Source: Aradus depressus
Lineage: Eukaryota > Arthropoda > Insecta > Hemiptera > Aradidae
Length of the DNA: 64,000 nucleotides
Assembly (NCBI GenBank): GCA_963662175.1
Contig: OY759225.1
Coordinates: 19,827,601-19,891,600, forward strand
Direction of reading: 5' to 3'
Both the position numbers and the translations under genes were made by a program. Positions 10,500 to 20,254 of this stretch are shown here, in pieces (within the stretch, counting starts at the first letter, position 1; each line of letters starts with the position of its first letter). Below the pieces are notes generated by a model that saw only the letters and a list, made by a program, of their open reading frames with translations, had not been told where the DNA came from and did not search any database.

Positions 10500-11240
10500 A
10501 ATCACCGGCAATGTACTTCCCCAGAACGAATTAATCAATTAACTTTTCGCCTCCCCTTCAAAACTAGTTGACTGTTTGCGCTAATATTCAACAGTTGACT
10601 TACATTGGGGCTCCTAAATCTTCATACTATATTTTGTGTCGATAAATTCATTACATCGGCAGTTATTGGGATTTTTGAGTGGGGCCCCCGACTATTCCGC
10701 TGAGAATTAATAGGCCTTATTGGCCCTTGCATTTACGCAACACAATTCAGTACAGTGACTGTTATTAGTGTTTTTGTGTTAATCCCCTTTCCCTTTGGCT
10801 GATTTGGATGATAATCAAAAGGTTTAGTCCTTAAAGGGCTCAGAATACACATATAAACATTCATATCTTCATAGACATACAGCTTTTTTTTTTTTTTTTT
10901 TCTAATTTTTCGAATCAGGAGGTCGAAAAACATAAAATTTTCGTTGTTTCCGGCATTTTTTCCTCCAGAGGTGTCTTCTTTTTTCTTCGTTGGACAATAT
11001 TTCGGGACAATTGCAGGTCCCTTCTTCTGGTGACTATGAACCTAAGAAACCTAACCAGAAGAAGGGACCTGCAATTGTCCCGAAATATTGTCCAACGAAG
11101 AAAAAAGAAGACACCTCTGGAGGAAAAAATGCCGGAAACAACGAAAAGTGGAACATCCCAGAGAAGTTTAAGAAACACATAAACATAAAATTCCCTTGAA
11201 AACTACATATCGAATTTCTTACCGATTACGTACTTATAAC
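10500..11240 (-). repeat. Family A, near full length, split by a palindromic insertion
   Basis: It begins GTGAATCACCGGCAATGTAC / TTCCCCAGAACGAATTAATC and ends TACCGATTACGTACTTATAA. The internal order matches the copy at 1480-1915. The insertion at 10940-11181 interrupts it between two copies of AACATAAAATT. Confidence 0.8.
10940..11181. mobile_element. Palindromic PLE-type insertion (GGGAC family)
   Basis: Arms of about 94 bp (10938-11031 and 11054-11147) are inverted copies of each other around a 22-bp spacer. An unduplicated 34-bp stretch follows on the right. AACATAAAATT flanks it at 10929-10939 and 11182-11192, an 11-bp target duplication. Each arm carries CAGAAGA-A-GGGAC...GTCCC-GAAA-TAT, which is the hammerhead layout with U4 changed to A, so the ribozyme core is not intact here. 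Confidence 0.75.
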
Positions 11241-11249
11241 TGAGGAAGC

Positions 11250-12055
11250 AAAAAAACTATTTAACTAGGTGTGCAATGCATTTTGCTGTTTGCAAAAACT
11301 GAGCTGAGTCAGGCATATCTGTATAAAAAACTCAGTTAATAATTATCACAGTTTTAATAATTATCAGTAACTTCTCACCTTGTATGTGCTTTATGAATAT
11401 ATTAATACTTTAAATAGATTTCAATGGATTTTTTCTAGCCTTTTTGTAGACAACAACAGCTGTGAATATTTTTATCGAAAAAAATTCGAAGTACGTTAGA
11501 ACACTGGAAAAACGGCTCAAAAAAAGTGGTGTCCGATGGTAAACCGAAAAGGGCTTCGCCCGGATTTTTACATTTGAAATCGAAAAATTCTATTTTGCGC
11601 GAGAGTTTTGTCTCTCAATTGATTTCAATGGGGATTTCGTTTTTCGGTGATTATTCCTCCGTGGTATGTTCGATTTCAGATTTTTTTTAGTAGTAAACCA
11701 TCGTCACCGTCTCCACTACCATCGTGGCAAATTTCAATGTGATCGGTAAAGGGGTTTAGGAGGAGTACGAGTACAACGAAATACATGAGGCGCCTAAGAA
11801 AGAGCTTCGTAAACTCAGCTCAAAAATTTAATTTAATGTATCCCCGTTTGAATGTAGGACAGAAAGGTCAGTTCGGGTTCTAAATTTGTTGCAGTTGAGT
11901 GTGCAGCTCACCTAACACACTCACACAGAGTAGTTAAGAATGAATGATGAACTGAGTATAAATCACCGATGATTATCGGAATGAGTTCATGTTTTTTTTG
12001 GACGTCTGATCCTTTGACTCTTTGCCAAGTCTTAAAGAAGGTTTTTATTTAATTT
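11250..12055. other. No gene seen
   Basis: Mixed AT-rich sequence with a more GC-balanced block (about 11500-11830, e.g. ACCGAAAAGGGCTTCGCCCG). It has no long frame and no repeat that I can match within the window. Confidence 0.35.
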
Positions 12056-12365
12056 TTACTTCCCAGGGATATATAAGGGAAGTTATGTAATCAGTTTGAA
12101 ATTCGATGCTGAATTTTCAACGGAATTTCGTATATTCCGACGTCTGAATGTGTGTCTGTAAACATGATAACTCCCGGTACAATGAACGTAGCGACACAAA
12201 ATTGTATATGTGTATCCAGAACCCTTTAAGGACGACACCTATGGATTTTCAGCCAAATCGACAAAAGGGAAGGGGGGATTAGGGGAGAGGCTCACAAAAA
12301 CTCAACATCTTAAAATTTCTGACCGATTGCATAACTTCCCCTATACTTGCGATAGCTTCGAAAGG
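12056..12365 (+). repeat. Dispersed repeat family A
   Basis: It starts TTACTTCCCAGGGATATATA, passes AACGGAATTTCGTATATTCC, GATAACTCCCGGTACAATGA and AGGACGACACCTATGG, and ends near CTCACAAAAACTCAACATCT. The last part rejoins an inverted terminal piece (ACTTCCCCTATACTTGCGAT). Confidence 0.75.
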
Positions 12366-12584
12366 TAATAAACCGATGAAAATAAATATTTTTAAATATT
12401 TAATTATCTCCTAAACTATCCTAAATAACCTAATTCAAATATTTTTCCACAAATAATTTTTGGTGAGGGGCTCTGGAGCCCCTCCAAAATTGATTAATCT
12501 ATATATATATATATATATATATTATTTTTCATATATTGTTATAGTTACATTGTTTTCTTTCTTTTCTATATCTCGCCACATTGG

Positions 12585-13215
12585 GACCTGATGATGGGAC
12601 GTAAGAACGTCCCAAAACATCGTTGGGATAAAGACACTTCCGAAGAGTTTTTTTTGAAAAATAGTTATCTTAATTTTTATTAAATTAAAAAATGTGTCTA
12701 CTTATTATAAACGTATCATGTATTAATTTTGTTTATATACTCATATATTTTTAAGTATTTATTTTTCGTAACCCGACCGAGGCCCTTAGTTTATTTTATC
12801 TGGGAGGTAAAATAAACTTAAGCATGCCGTCCTTCGGATGGGACGTTAAGCGATGGTCCCGAGCCTGTACGATGTCAGGTACTCGTTAAAGACCCTTGCC
12901 CTAAGTGAACAAAAATTTATGGTAGGCAAAATTTAGGACTCCCACAGTAGAGTCAGGCTCATGTCCACCAGAGTGACGAGAGAGCGCTCTGGTAGTAGGC
13001 GATATGACCTCGTAGTTAAAGCCCGGGCATGAGTCATAAAACCTAACCTAACCTAAGTATTTATTTGTTCAGTTTTATTAATTTCATTTTACTTTTTTTA
13101 ATAGTTTTGTTATTACTACTACTCATAGGTGTGTTAGACTCAAGTAGTTATAAATCTAATTTATAAGCTATTATTATATGGTAGGAAATAGTATTCTTTT
13201 AATTTAAGAATACTT
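12585..13215 (+). mobile_element. PLE-like 3' end (GGGACG family), SINE-interrupted
   Basis: It begins GACCTGATGATGGGACGTAA with a decayed hammerhead core (GAAA has become AAAA), then ATCGTTGGGATAAAGACACT. The continuing sequence (TTATCTTAATTTTTATTAAA, ACTCATATATTTTTAAGTAT, CTAATTTATAAGCT) is shared with 18640, 19120, 41082 and 47080. The SINE at 12765-13054 splits it. Assignment to PLEs rests on the motif, not on a protein. Confidence 0.6.
12765..13054 (+). mobile_element. 5'-truncated SINE with (CCTAA)n tail
   Basis: It starts inside the tRNA head (CGTAACCCGACCGAGGCCC) and runs to GAGTCATAAAACCTAACCTA. Exact 12-bp duplications AAGTATTTATTT flank it (12753-12764 and 13055-13066), which fixes the 3' end at the telomere-like tail. 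The body contains the hairpin-forming CCAGAG...CTCTGG. Confidence 0.9.
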
Positions 13216-13298
13216 TAAATTGTATACTTGTAGCATTCCATGAATAATAATTTCTTTAATAGAAATAAAAGACGTTGTCTTCCCACTGTTTTATTTAT

Positions 13299-13340
13299 AC
13301 CAGAACCGGTTTTCGACGCAACAGCGTCATCATCAGTGGT
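13299..13340 (-). ncRNA. Hammerhead-like ribozyme motif, left arm
   Basis: This is the exact inverse copy of the motif at 13415-13456: same CUGAUGA, GACGC/GCGUC stem II, GAAA and AACCGGUU stem III. Confidence 0.6.
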
Positions 13341-13414
13341 TCATACACCCACACAGCACAGCGGTTGGAAGATAACTGGCCATCTTCCAACCGCTGTGCT
13401 GTGTGGGTGGATGA

Positions 13415-13456
13415 ACCACTGATGATGACGCTGTTGCGTCGAAAACCGGTTCTGGT
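13415..13456 (+). ncRNA. Hammerhead-like ribozyme motif, right arm
   Basis: Stem I 5' strand ACCA (13415-13418), CUGAUGA (13419-13425), one unpaired U, stem II GACGC/GCGUC with loop UGUU (27-40), GAAA (13441-13444), stem III AACC/GGUU (A15.1-U16.1 present), C17 at 13452, then stem I 3' strand UGGU (13453-13456) pairing with ACCA. Predicted cleavage would follow C13452. The unpaired U before stem II departs from the textbook core, and stem III is a loopless palindrome, so dimeric folding is likely. Activity is untested. Confidence 0.65.
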
Positions 13457-13577
13457 ATAAATAAAACAGTGGGAAGACAACGTCTTTTATTTCTATTAGA
13501 AATCTCGTCCCACAACATCTTACTATCACATATGAATAATTTCTGTGGTTTCTACAGCATAAAGGTTAGTTATTATT

Positions 13578-13705
13578 ATTCATGCCCGGGCTTTAACTAC
13601 GAGGTCACATCGCCTACTAGCAGAGCAACGACGTCAAACAGACTCGGGACCATCGCGTAATGTCTCTGAAAGACAGCATGCTCAAGGTTTTTTCACCTCC
13701 CAGTT
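13578..13705 (-). mobile_element. SINE fragment with internal deletion
   Basis: It reads ATGCCCGGGCTTTAACTACG, GAGGTCACATCGCCTACTA, then skips to GACTCGGGACCATCGCGTAA and the TTTTTTCACCTCCCAG end. It is inverted relative to the SINE at 12765. Confidence 0.75.
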
Positions 13706-13736
13706 AAAAAAAAACCTGCAGCGTAATATCTCCCAC

Positions 13737-14395
13737 TTGTTTCGCGGAATTAAGAAAGAGAAAATGTTCATAAATAAAATAAATAAAAAAAATCTCTGTT
13801 CATTTTATCATGATATATTTAAAATATTCAGTAATCAACAATTTAATTTCAACAATATTGTCGTTGTTACGTATTTCAAATTTATTACACCGAAAAAAAA
13901 ATTTGCGCAGACCATCACCTCAATTGTAATGAGGACAAACCCACACACATCAACATCATTGTGACAATTTATTTTTTATTCATAATTTTAAATCTTTCGA
14001 AATTGAATTTTCAATAATGTTAATTTTTACATTGTACAAGAAATAATATATTTGGATATGTCTTGTTGAGTTGTGGGCTTTTGATTTCATTAAATTTTGT
14101 GTAAATAATTAGTCATTCTAAGGGATATTGTAAATTTATTCTATCGAAGACCTTGGTAGCATTGTGGGTAGCGTTGTTGTCTACCCACCTGAAAGGTTCC
14201 CAAGTCCCCGTCCAATCAGGTATTAATGTGAAAAACGATATTTCTGTGATGAGAGAGTTAACAACCAGTAGATAGCCCACCATGAGTAATCAGAAGACGA
14301 AAAACCTATGAGATGCGAAACGTTGTGTAAATAATTAATCAGACTATTTTACATCGGCACAGAAGAATATTGATTGGATAATTACCAGTTTTCTG
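13737..14395. other. AT-rich stretch, no gene seen
   Basis: No convincing frame beyond 75 codons and no match to other repeats in the window. Confidence 0.35.
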
Positions 14396-14412
14396 CTCTA
14401 AAGCCACTTATA

Positions 14413-14754
14413 AGTTAGGTTTTATGACTCATGCCCGGGCTTTAACTACGAGGTCATATCGCCTACTACCAGAGTGCTCTTTAATCATTCTGGTGGACAT
14501 GAGCCCGACTCTATTGTGGGAGTCCCAAATTTTGCCTACCCTAAATTTTTATTCACCTAGGCTAGGGGGTCTTTAACGAGTACCTGACATCGTGCAGGCT
14601 CGGGACCATCGCTTAACGTCCCATCCGAAGGACAGCCGTGCTTAAGTTTATTTTACCTCCCAGATATAATAAACTAAGGGCCTCGGTCGGGTTACGAACC
14701 CACGACCTTGAGCTCAGAAGACAAGCACGCATACCACTGAGCTACCGGCGCCCT
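14413..14754 (-). mobile_element. Full-length SINE with 14-bp target duplication
   Basis: The tRNA-like head ends at GCGCCC (14749-14754) and the tail side starts TTAGGTTTTATGACTCATGC. TAAAGCCACTTATA flanks it exactly at 14399-14412 and 14755-14768. At about 342 bp it is a good reference copy for the family. Confidence 0.92.
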
Positions 14755-14768
14755 TAAAGCCACTTATA

Positions 14769-15157
14769 TATGGAGGGGTCAGTGCACAAGTGAACCAAGT
14801 CCATTTTTTTCACTTTGTGAGGTTTTTCGTGCTAAATAGGCGTAAAAGTAATATCTTTCAGTGCTACAGTGAACCAAGTCCTTAGTTCATTTTAACGCCG
14901 CAGGATATCAGCTTGAATCAAGTCCTTGGCCCCAGTTTTTCATTTATTTCAGAGCGCTAGTGAACCAAGTCCATAAACCCATTATTCTGATTGTTTTAGT
15001 TGACAGTTTATTTAATGAAAGGACAACCGTTTCAGCTATAATGACATTTATTACTACGGTGCACCTCAGAATTGATTATGAAAAAAAAACTTTGAGAGCC
15101 AATTGCTCGGAATCAAATGTGATGGACTTGGTTCACTTGTGCTCTGAACCCTCCATA
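14769..15157. mobile_element. MITE with TA duplication and repeated GTGAACCAAGTCC
   Basis: Inverted ends of about 37 bp: ATGGAGGGGTCAGTGCACAA on the left against ATGGAGGGTTCAGAGCACAA on the right (reverse complement), both running into GTGAACCAAGTCCAT. TA flanks each side, as for Tc1/mariner-type MITEs. GTGAACCAAGTCC occurs three times in direct orientation (about 14782, 14871, 14960), with a variant at about 14912, and once inverted at the right end. There is no transposase. Confidence 0.75.
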
Positions 15158-15184
15158 TAACTCATCCACCAACCTAAATAATCG

Positions 15185-16095
15185 GTGAATCACATGTGAT
15201 GTAAAACATTTACACACATTAAGATTATTAATATATTATAAAATTAATTATATTTTTTTGTATAAAAACAGCGATTAAGAGTGAAGTAACTTAATTAGTG
15301 AATAAATATACATAAAAAAAGAACTAGTCACATTTTGCTTTAAAACGAAATGTGAACAACCAATGAATGGAGATTAAAATAGGACGAACAGCTGTTCTAA
15401 TATTGTGAAACAGTCTAAGTTGTGTTGTGGAAGTGGACAGTCTAGAGAGAGAGTTGTTTTTAGGGTTAAGGTGTAGTGAACCAGTCTGAGTGAAGATGTA
15501 GAGGAGATGTAGGAGTGAAAATTATAACATTGGAAGTACGTAGAAGAGAAAAGGTACCTTTTATTTATATGTATATATGCCCAAAATATAAAAGAATTAT
15601 AAATAATGGTCACTATAAAACAGAAAAAAGACTGATATAGTTTTAAGTAATTAGTTGGTAAGATTTCTTTTTGTAAATAATTTCATTTTTTTTATTTCCA
15701 TCTTAGTTTTTAATTTTATTATGTAAGTTAAGAAAAAATAAACCCAATATTTATTCTCTTATTCTATGCTATTCATTTTCCCTGTGAACCCAGTAACATA
15801 ATTCATACCTTTGGATTAGATTTAACATTCTTTCAAATTTAGAAAAAACAAGATGGCATCTCTTCAGTAAAAGAAGAAATCTACTTTCTTAAAAATTGCA
15901 CGTCTTAAACTTCCGATATTTTTTAGAGTCCTTTTTCGGAAATTACTGTAGAAATCAAAATTTAGTAGAAGACCAGCTATAATTTCTACAGGAAATATGG
16001 TAATTTTATTTATTATTTGTTTATTTTATTTAATTATTATATTAATTATTTTTATTTTATTTAACATTACATTTTTTTAAATTATCACACACAGG
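15185..16095 (+). repeat. Dispersed repeat family B, long copy
   Basis: The left side has ATTTACACACATTAAGATTA (shared with 43450) and AGCGATTAAGAGTGAAGTAA. The right side has TTGCACGTCTTAAACTTCCG and TTCTACAGGAAATATGGTAA (shared with 8985-9075). At about 900 bp it is the longest copy here. No coding frame is shared between copies. Confidence 0.7.
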
Positions 16096-16332
16096 CTATG
16101 TACTTTCCCAGCACGAATTAATCAACTACGTTATCGTTGATCCTCCAAAGCCAATCCATTCGCGCTAAAACTAAATATTGTGTGGTTTCTGTATCTTCAT
16201 ACGAATATAAATTTTGTGTTAATACGTTCATTACATCGGCTGTGGCGCCCCTTTCACTGGTTCCCCTCCCCTTCGGCTGATTCCGCTGAAAATTAATAGG
16301 TGTCGTCCTTAGAGGGTTCTGGACCCACATCA
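16095..16332 (-). repeat. Dispersed repeat family A, partial
   Basis: It begins GTACTTTCCCAGCACGAATT and contains CGTTCATTACATCGGCTGTG and AATTAATAGGTGTCGTCCTT. It ends abruptly at the Helitron 5' terminus, so the Helitron probably inserted here. Confidence 0.75.
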
Positions 16333-16862
16333 TCATATATATAAAGCTGAAAATGTCTGTGCGTTGTACCGCTATAACTCACGAATGGCTTGATGGATTA
16401 GATTATTTTTTTTTTTTAAATTTGTTCGTCATCGTCTGTGGAAGGTTATAGGCGTATTAGTAACTACCTCAATATCTGGTCCATCCCAGCATCCACTCAC
16501 GCAATCTTTGTAACTCAAAAACCACTGCAATGATTAATGAGGAATCTTTTTGAATAGATAAGTTTTATCTACCGGAAGGTTAAGGTCTATTTTTTAATCA
16601 ACCCCTGGTCCATCCCAGCATCCACTCACGCAATCTTTGTAACTCGAAAACCATTGCAACGATTAATGAGAAATCTTTTTGAATAAATTAGTTTTAGCTC
16701 CAAAGCTAGCGTTACTACAGTTGAAGGACTATAAGCCTTATTCCGTATGAATAATTGAAAATTATAACATCATGAATGTACTGTCGAGGAACTGAATAGC
16801 CTTATAGGAGATATTGGGAGAAATGTCAAAGTTCCCCGGGCAACGCCGGATATTACTGCTAG
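16333..16862 (+). mobile_element. Non-autonomous Helitron, longer copy
   Basis: It starts TCATATATATAAAGCTGAAA after A and ends CCCCGGGCAACGCCGGATAT then TACTGCTAG before T. Family A sequence lies on both sides (to 16330 and from about 16870), which is consistent with Helitron insertion without target duplication. It is nearly identical to 6215-6693 over the shared part but has the extra CCGCTATAACTCACGAATGG block. Confidence 0.87.
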
Positions 16863-16869
16863 TATACAA

Positions 16870-17046
16870 TAAATGTGAAAATGAATGAATTGAGACGAAA
16901 TTTCATATATAAATTCTGTCCTCTAAGGACGATGACATCTATTGATATCGACATGAAATTGTATATTCAAATTCAAAACCCCATAAGGATAGCAGATATT
17001 ACCGCGATAATCGGACAAGAGAAGGGGATCGACACAAATATCCCAA
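16870..17046 (+). repeat. Dispersed repeat family A, partial
   Basis: It contains CGAAATTTCATATATAAATT, AAGGACGATGACATCTATTG and AAAACCCCATAAGGATAGCA. Confidence 0.55.
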
Positions 17047-17049
17047 TAA

Positions 17050-17943
17050 GGCCAACCTCACATTAGGCAATTCTGAAGCGACGCGACTGATACTCAAGTA
17101 TCAGCCATTTGAGTTGCCTGTGGGTATGATACCCGTAGGCAACTTTTCTCCTCACACTGAGGATACTGTGAAGCGACTAGGATCTCTTCAGTCTCCATCT
17201 AGCCATGTCGAGAAGCTGAGTTGTTCACCGTGTCAAGTGAAGATTCTTCAAGTGATGAAGATGTCGTTGTTGCTTATTATTATTATTATTATTATTATTA
17301 TAGAAAAAGGAAAATCCGAAGATTGTGGCGCCATCCTTACATCGAAATGTTAACTGCAGATTATTTGTTGGTGCTAAAGAGCTGGAAAAGTCGGAATGCA
17401 AGTTCGTAGCATTCTACCGAATGACGAAAGAATCATTCCTACATTTGATTAGCATTGTTTCTCCATTCATAAGACAGAGGAACACACAAATGCGGAAATG
17501 TGTGAGTGCAGAAGAAAGAATCTTGATCACGTTGAGGTAAGTAATTTATTAAATTTTTATTTAAGATTAATTACATTAGTGGCACTTCATCACGCTCATC
17601 TAAAATAGTTTCTGAAAGCAATTGTGAAAAAGACATTGGTCCACGACTTTTGGGATCAATTCCATCTTCACTGTGCTCTGCGGAAGTAGATGGCTCTATT
17701 TGATGAGGTGTGGCGATATGGGGTTCACTAACCATGGCGAGGCGACGCAGGAGACTCAAGAGACGGGCGACCTTCCTAGCAGGTCGCCTGAGTTTGGTAG
17801 GATACGGGTAGGATACGCGTCTCCTGGGAGTGGCGTCGTTTGTGTCTCCCCACCACTCAACATAAGAAGTGACGTCTAAGATACCCTCAAGATACTTGAG
17901 TATCGGTCGCGTCGCTTCGGAATTGCCTAATGTGAGGTTGGCC
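17050..17943 (+). mobile_element. PIF/Harbinger element, internally truncated
   Basis: TAA flanks both sides (17047-17049, 17944-17946). The inverted ends GGCCAACCTCACATTAGGCA are identical on both sides, and similarity continues for about 50 bp (ATTCYGAAGCGACGCGACYG, ATACTCAAGTATC). A 3-bp TWA duplication and GGC-starting ends fit PIF/Harbinger. It holds one transposase exon with a splice donor but not the catalytic part, so it needs an outside source of transposase. Confidence 0.9.
17300..17536 (+). pseudogene. Harbinger (HARBI1/ALP1-like) transposase exon 1
   Basis: The frame encodes RKRKIRRLWRHPYI, then after a frameshift near 17336-17345 FVAFYRMTKESFLHLISIV, SPFIRQRNTQMRKCVSAEE and RILITLR. 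This follows the N-terminal order of HARBI1/ALP1-type transposases (basic WxxP block, FxxxFRM...F..LL..V.P.I, then (P)EERL..TLR). It stops exactly at GAG|GTAAGT (17536/17537), a good splice donor at the place where the family continues TLRFLATG. A (TTA)n microsatellite at 17275-17301 lies just upstream. The DDE catalytic region is missing. Confidence 0.8.
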
Positions 17944-18008
17944 TAACTGCCGATGTAATGAATGTAGCAAAACTTCTATAAGGATTCAAAAGTTACTATG
18001 TAAGTCAA

Positions 18009-18350
18009 ATGAGTCGGACCATTGGTTTTGCAGAGAAAGTGAAAATTTCATTGATTAATTCGTATTGGGTAAGTACATACACTTTTACTTTTGAATTGAT
18101 TCGATTTAAATTTTCTTTTTTTTTTTTGGAATTTTCACCACAAGAGACTTCCACTCAAGATCTGCTCATTAGCATGATACGACGTCTTCCATCCGTAGTG
18201 ACCTTCATCCATGTCTATTTATGCACAGTACTCACATATAGTGGGTCTATTAATAAGACTTGGATATCTAAGAAGAGTGTGGGTGTCTTGTGCCATCAGA
18301 ACCACAACACTGGCCACGCCTCCTTCTCAAAGACAAAATATTTTGGTTAG
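18009..18350 (+). other. 113-codon open frame of unknown meaning
   Basis: The frame starts in family A-like sequence and crosses a poly-T tract. Its second half reads QDLLISMIRRLPSVVTFIHV, with some hydrophobic character. I recognise no domain, no conserved neighbour and no splice signals. It is more likely a chance frame than a gene. Confidence 0.15.
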
Positions 18351-18557
18351 TTTTATAAATCTCATTAATTGACCTACTTCCCTCTTTCATCTTTCACTCT
18401 GTAATTTTATATAATTGTGAGTAATGATCGAATTCAAAAGGATTATTTTTTTTAGTCAATTTTTAAACCAATATAGTGTGAAAAAAAAAAATCGTCGGTG
18501 AATCATCGATTATGTACTTCTCCAGCACGAATTAATCTACCGATAGGCTAAAACCAG

Positions 18558-18625
18558 TGGCGTAGCTAATCCTGAGTGGGTCCTGTATCAAAATTTCTTG
18601 GGGGCCCTTTTTCAGAAAATAAACA
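18558..18625 (+). mobile_element. hAT-type MITE end, truncated
   Basis: CAGTGGCGTAGCTAAT (18560-18575) is a common terminal motif of hAT non-autonomous elements. It sits at the edge of a family A fragment (18480-18557: GTGAATCATCGATTATGTAC). No opposite end is visible. Confidence 0.4.
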
Positions 18626-18639
18626 AAAATACACATTGT

Positions 18640-18995
18640 GACCTGAGGAACGTCCCGAAATGTCGTGAAAAAGACACTTCCGGAACAGTTATCAAAAATT
18701 ATTATCTTGATTTTAATTAAATTATAAAATATATCTACTCTATTTATTATATATTCTACTGTATAATATGTATTATTATTTTTGTACTCATATTTTCAAG
18801 TACCTATTTATTTATTAATATATTTTTACTTCTAAGTAGTATTGTTAATTCTAACCCATGTGTGTCAGATAAGAGTTAATATCTGTTTATGTATCTAATA
18901 TATAAGCTATCTTAATGTAAACATTCTTATGACGTATCCTAATTCCTTTAAGCTCTGTCGAATCCTACGTTTAAATCATTATTTTTTATTTTTTT
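18640..18995 (+). mobile_element. PLE-like 3' end (GGGACG family), truncated
   Basis: ACCTGAGGAACGTCCCGAAA keeps CUGANGA and GAAA but has lost the 5' half of stem II, so it cannot form the ribozyme. The 3' part (TTATCTTGATTTTAATTAAA, TACTGTATAATATGTATTAT, TTTACTTCTAAGTAGTATTG) matches 19195-19800. The same stem II deletion is shared with 19120, so the two descend from one damaged source or a local duplication. Confidence 0.6.
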
Positions 18996-19119
18996 ATTCT
19001 AATTTATTTTTCTTGTTTTTATCTTTTATGTATTTTTATTAGCATTTTATTTATTTATTTATTTTTATATATTATAATTGATATTGTTATTATATTTTCT
19101 TCATATTGTCTATATATTG

Positions 19120-19860
19120 CACAATGTGACCTGAGGAACGTCCCGAAATCTCGTGAAAAAGACACTTCCGGAAAAGTATATCAAAAATTATTATCTTAAT
19201 TTTAATTAAATTATCAAATATATCTACTCTATTTATTATATACTTTATTTATCTACTGTATAATATGAGGAGTTTGGAGCCAGAGCGGAACAACTGGTTG
19301 AAACTGAACAGGTAGAAAATGGCAATTGAAAATTGAGTACATTTTGTTTATCTCCATAAATGGGCCCCAAATATTTATTTATATTTGAAATTTTAGAATA
19401 GTATTGGATGAGTGATCCCTTTTTGTGTTCTATAAAGTTTTTGAAGGCGTATGATCCATTGTGACTTTGAAAATATATGCACAAAATATTTGTGGACTAA
19501 ACTTAAAGTGCTGCTATCTATCACTGAAGTGAAGAAACTAAGTGATCCACACTGGTTTTGAAAAAAGGGAACCTATGCCAACATCAGGATGGTAATAACT
19601 AATTTTCCGAAAAATTGTGGGTTGGTCCGCTCTGGCTCCAAACTCCTCATTTGTATTATTATTTTTGTACTCATATTTTCAAGTATTTATTTATTAATAT
19701 ATTTTTACTTCTAAGTAGTATTGTTAATTCTAATCCATTGTGTCAGATTGTAACAGTTAATATATGTTTAAGTATCTAATTTATAAGCTAACTTAATGTA
19801 AACATTCTTATGTATCCTATTACCATGTTATGGTTTAACGGAAATAAATATTATTATTAT
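19120..19860 (+). mobile_element. PLE-like 3' end with (ATT)n tail
   Basis: A second copy of the preceding element, here complete to TTATGGTTTAACGGAAATAA followed by (ATT)n. It is interrupted at 19267-19648 by an inverted-repeat element that the 18640 copy lacks at the corresponding ATAATATG|TATTATT point. Confidence 0.65.
19267..19648. mobile_element. Inverted-repeat element, about 382 bp
   Basis: Inverted termini are GAGGAGTTTGGAGCCAGAGC and GCTCTGGCTCCAAACTCCTC, 20 bp or more and perfect. The copy at 18640 shows the empty site. AT lies outside both ends, but the target duplication is not clear because two extra T follow on the right. There is no transposase; the superfamily is unknown. 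Confidence 0.8.
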
Positions 19861-20254
19861 TATAAAGCCCAGGCAAGAGTCACAGTAACTAACTAACATA
19901 ACTAAGAAAGTACTAATTGGACTCGTATGATTTTTTGAGGCTCGAGCGAGCATCGATAATCGTTTGAGATAAACTATTTTCGCTCAAAAATGTAAAGAAA
20001 TTCAAGGTTTTGGGATTTGATTCTTTTATTCTACTTTTAAAATGCGAAACGTAAAATATTTCTTTTTTTTCTGACGTATTTACTCTCCATGAATACCAAA
20101 TGGGCAATTCAGTGGCTCATTAAACAAACTCGTCACATACTGTGTTGCAGCATGTTGAATTTCAGATCAGAACACTCAAAATTCAACTTATTCCACTTAA
20201 AGTCAGTGTTTAAACTTTGGAAAATTTGTTTTTTGAAAGCAATTCTTTCAATTT

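Larger units (their letters stand above)
13256..13531. mobile_element. Palindromic PLE-type insertion (GACGC family)
   Basis: Perfect 117-bp arms (13257-13373 and 13382-13498) surround an 8-bp spacer, followed by 33 bp of single-copy sequence on the right. Near-matching flanks ATGAATAATAATTTCT (13240-13255) and ATGAATAATTTCT (13532-13544) look like a target duplication with a 3-bp indel. Each arm carries an intact hammerhead-like motif pointing outward. Truncated copies occur at 51361-51385 and 52441-52490. Overlapping short frames on both strands are by-products of the palindrome. Confidence 0.8.

Noticed and set aside
11054..11095. Active hammerhead in the GGGAC palindromes
   Set aside because: The box reads CAGAAGA rather than CUGANGA in all copies with this part; U4 is essential.
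12588..12625. Active hammerhead in the GGGACG family
   Set aside because: The core is AAAA instead of GAAA at 12588, and stem II is deleted at 18641 and 19131, so no intact copy is present here.
13240..13529. Several 60-codon frames on both strands
   Set aside because: They are mirror images caused by the 117-bp palindrome, not genes.
17571..17759. Second Harbinger ORF (Myb-like) on the minus strand
   Set aside because: 62 codons with no recognisable Myb/SANT motif; too little to support.
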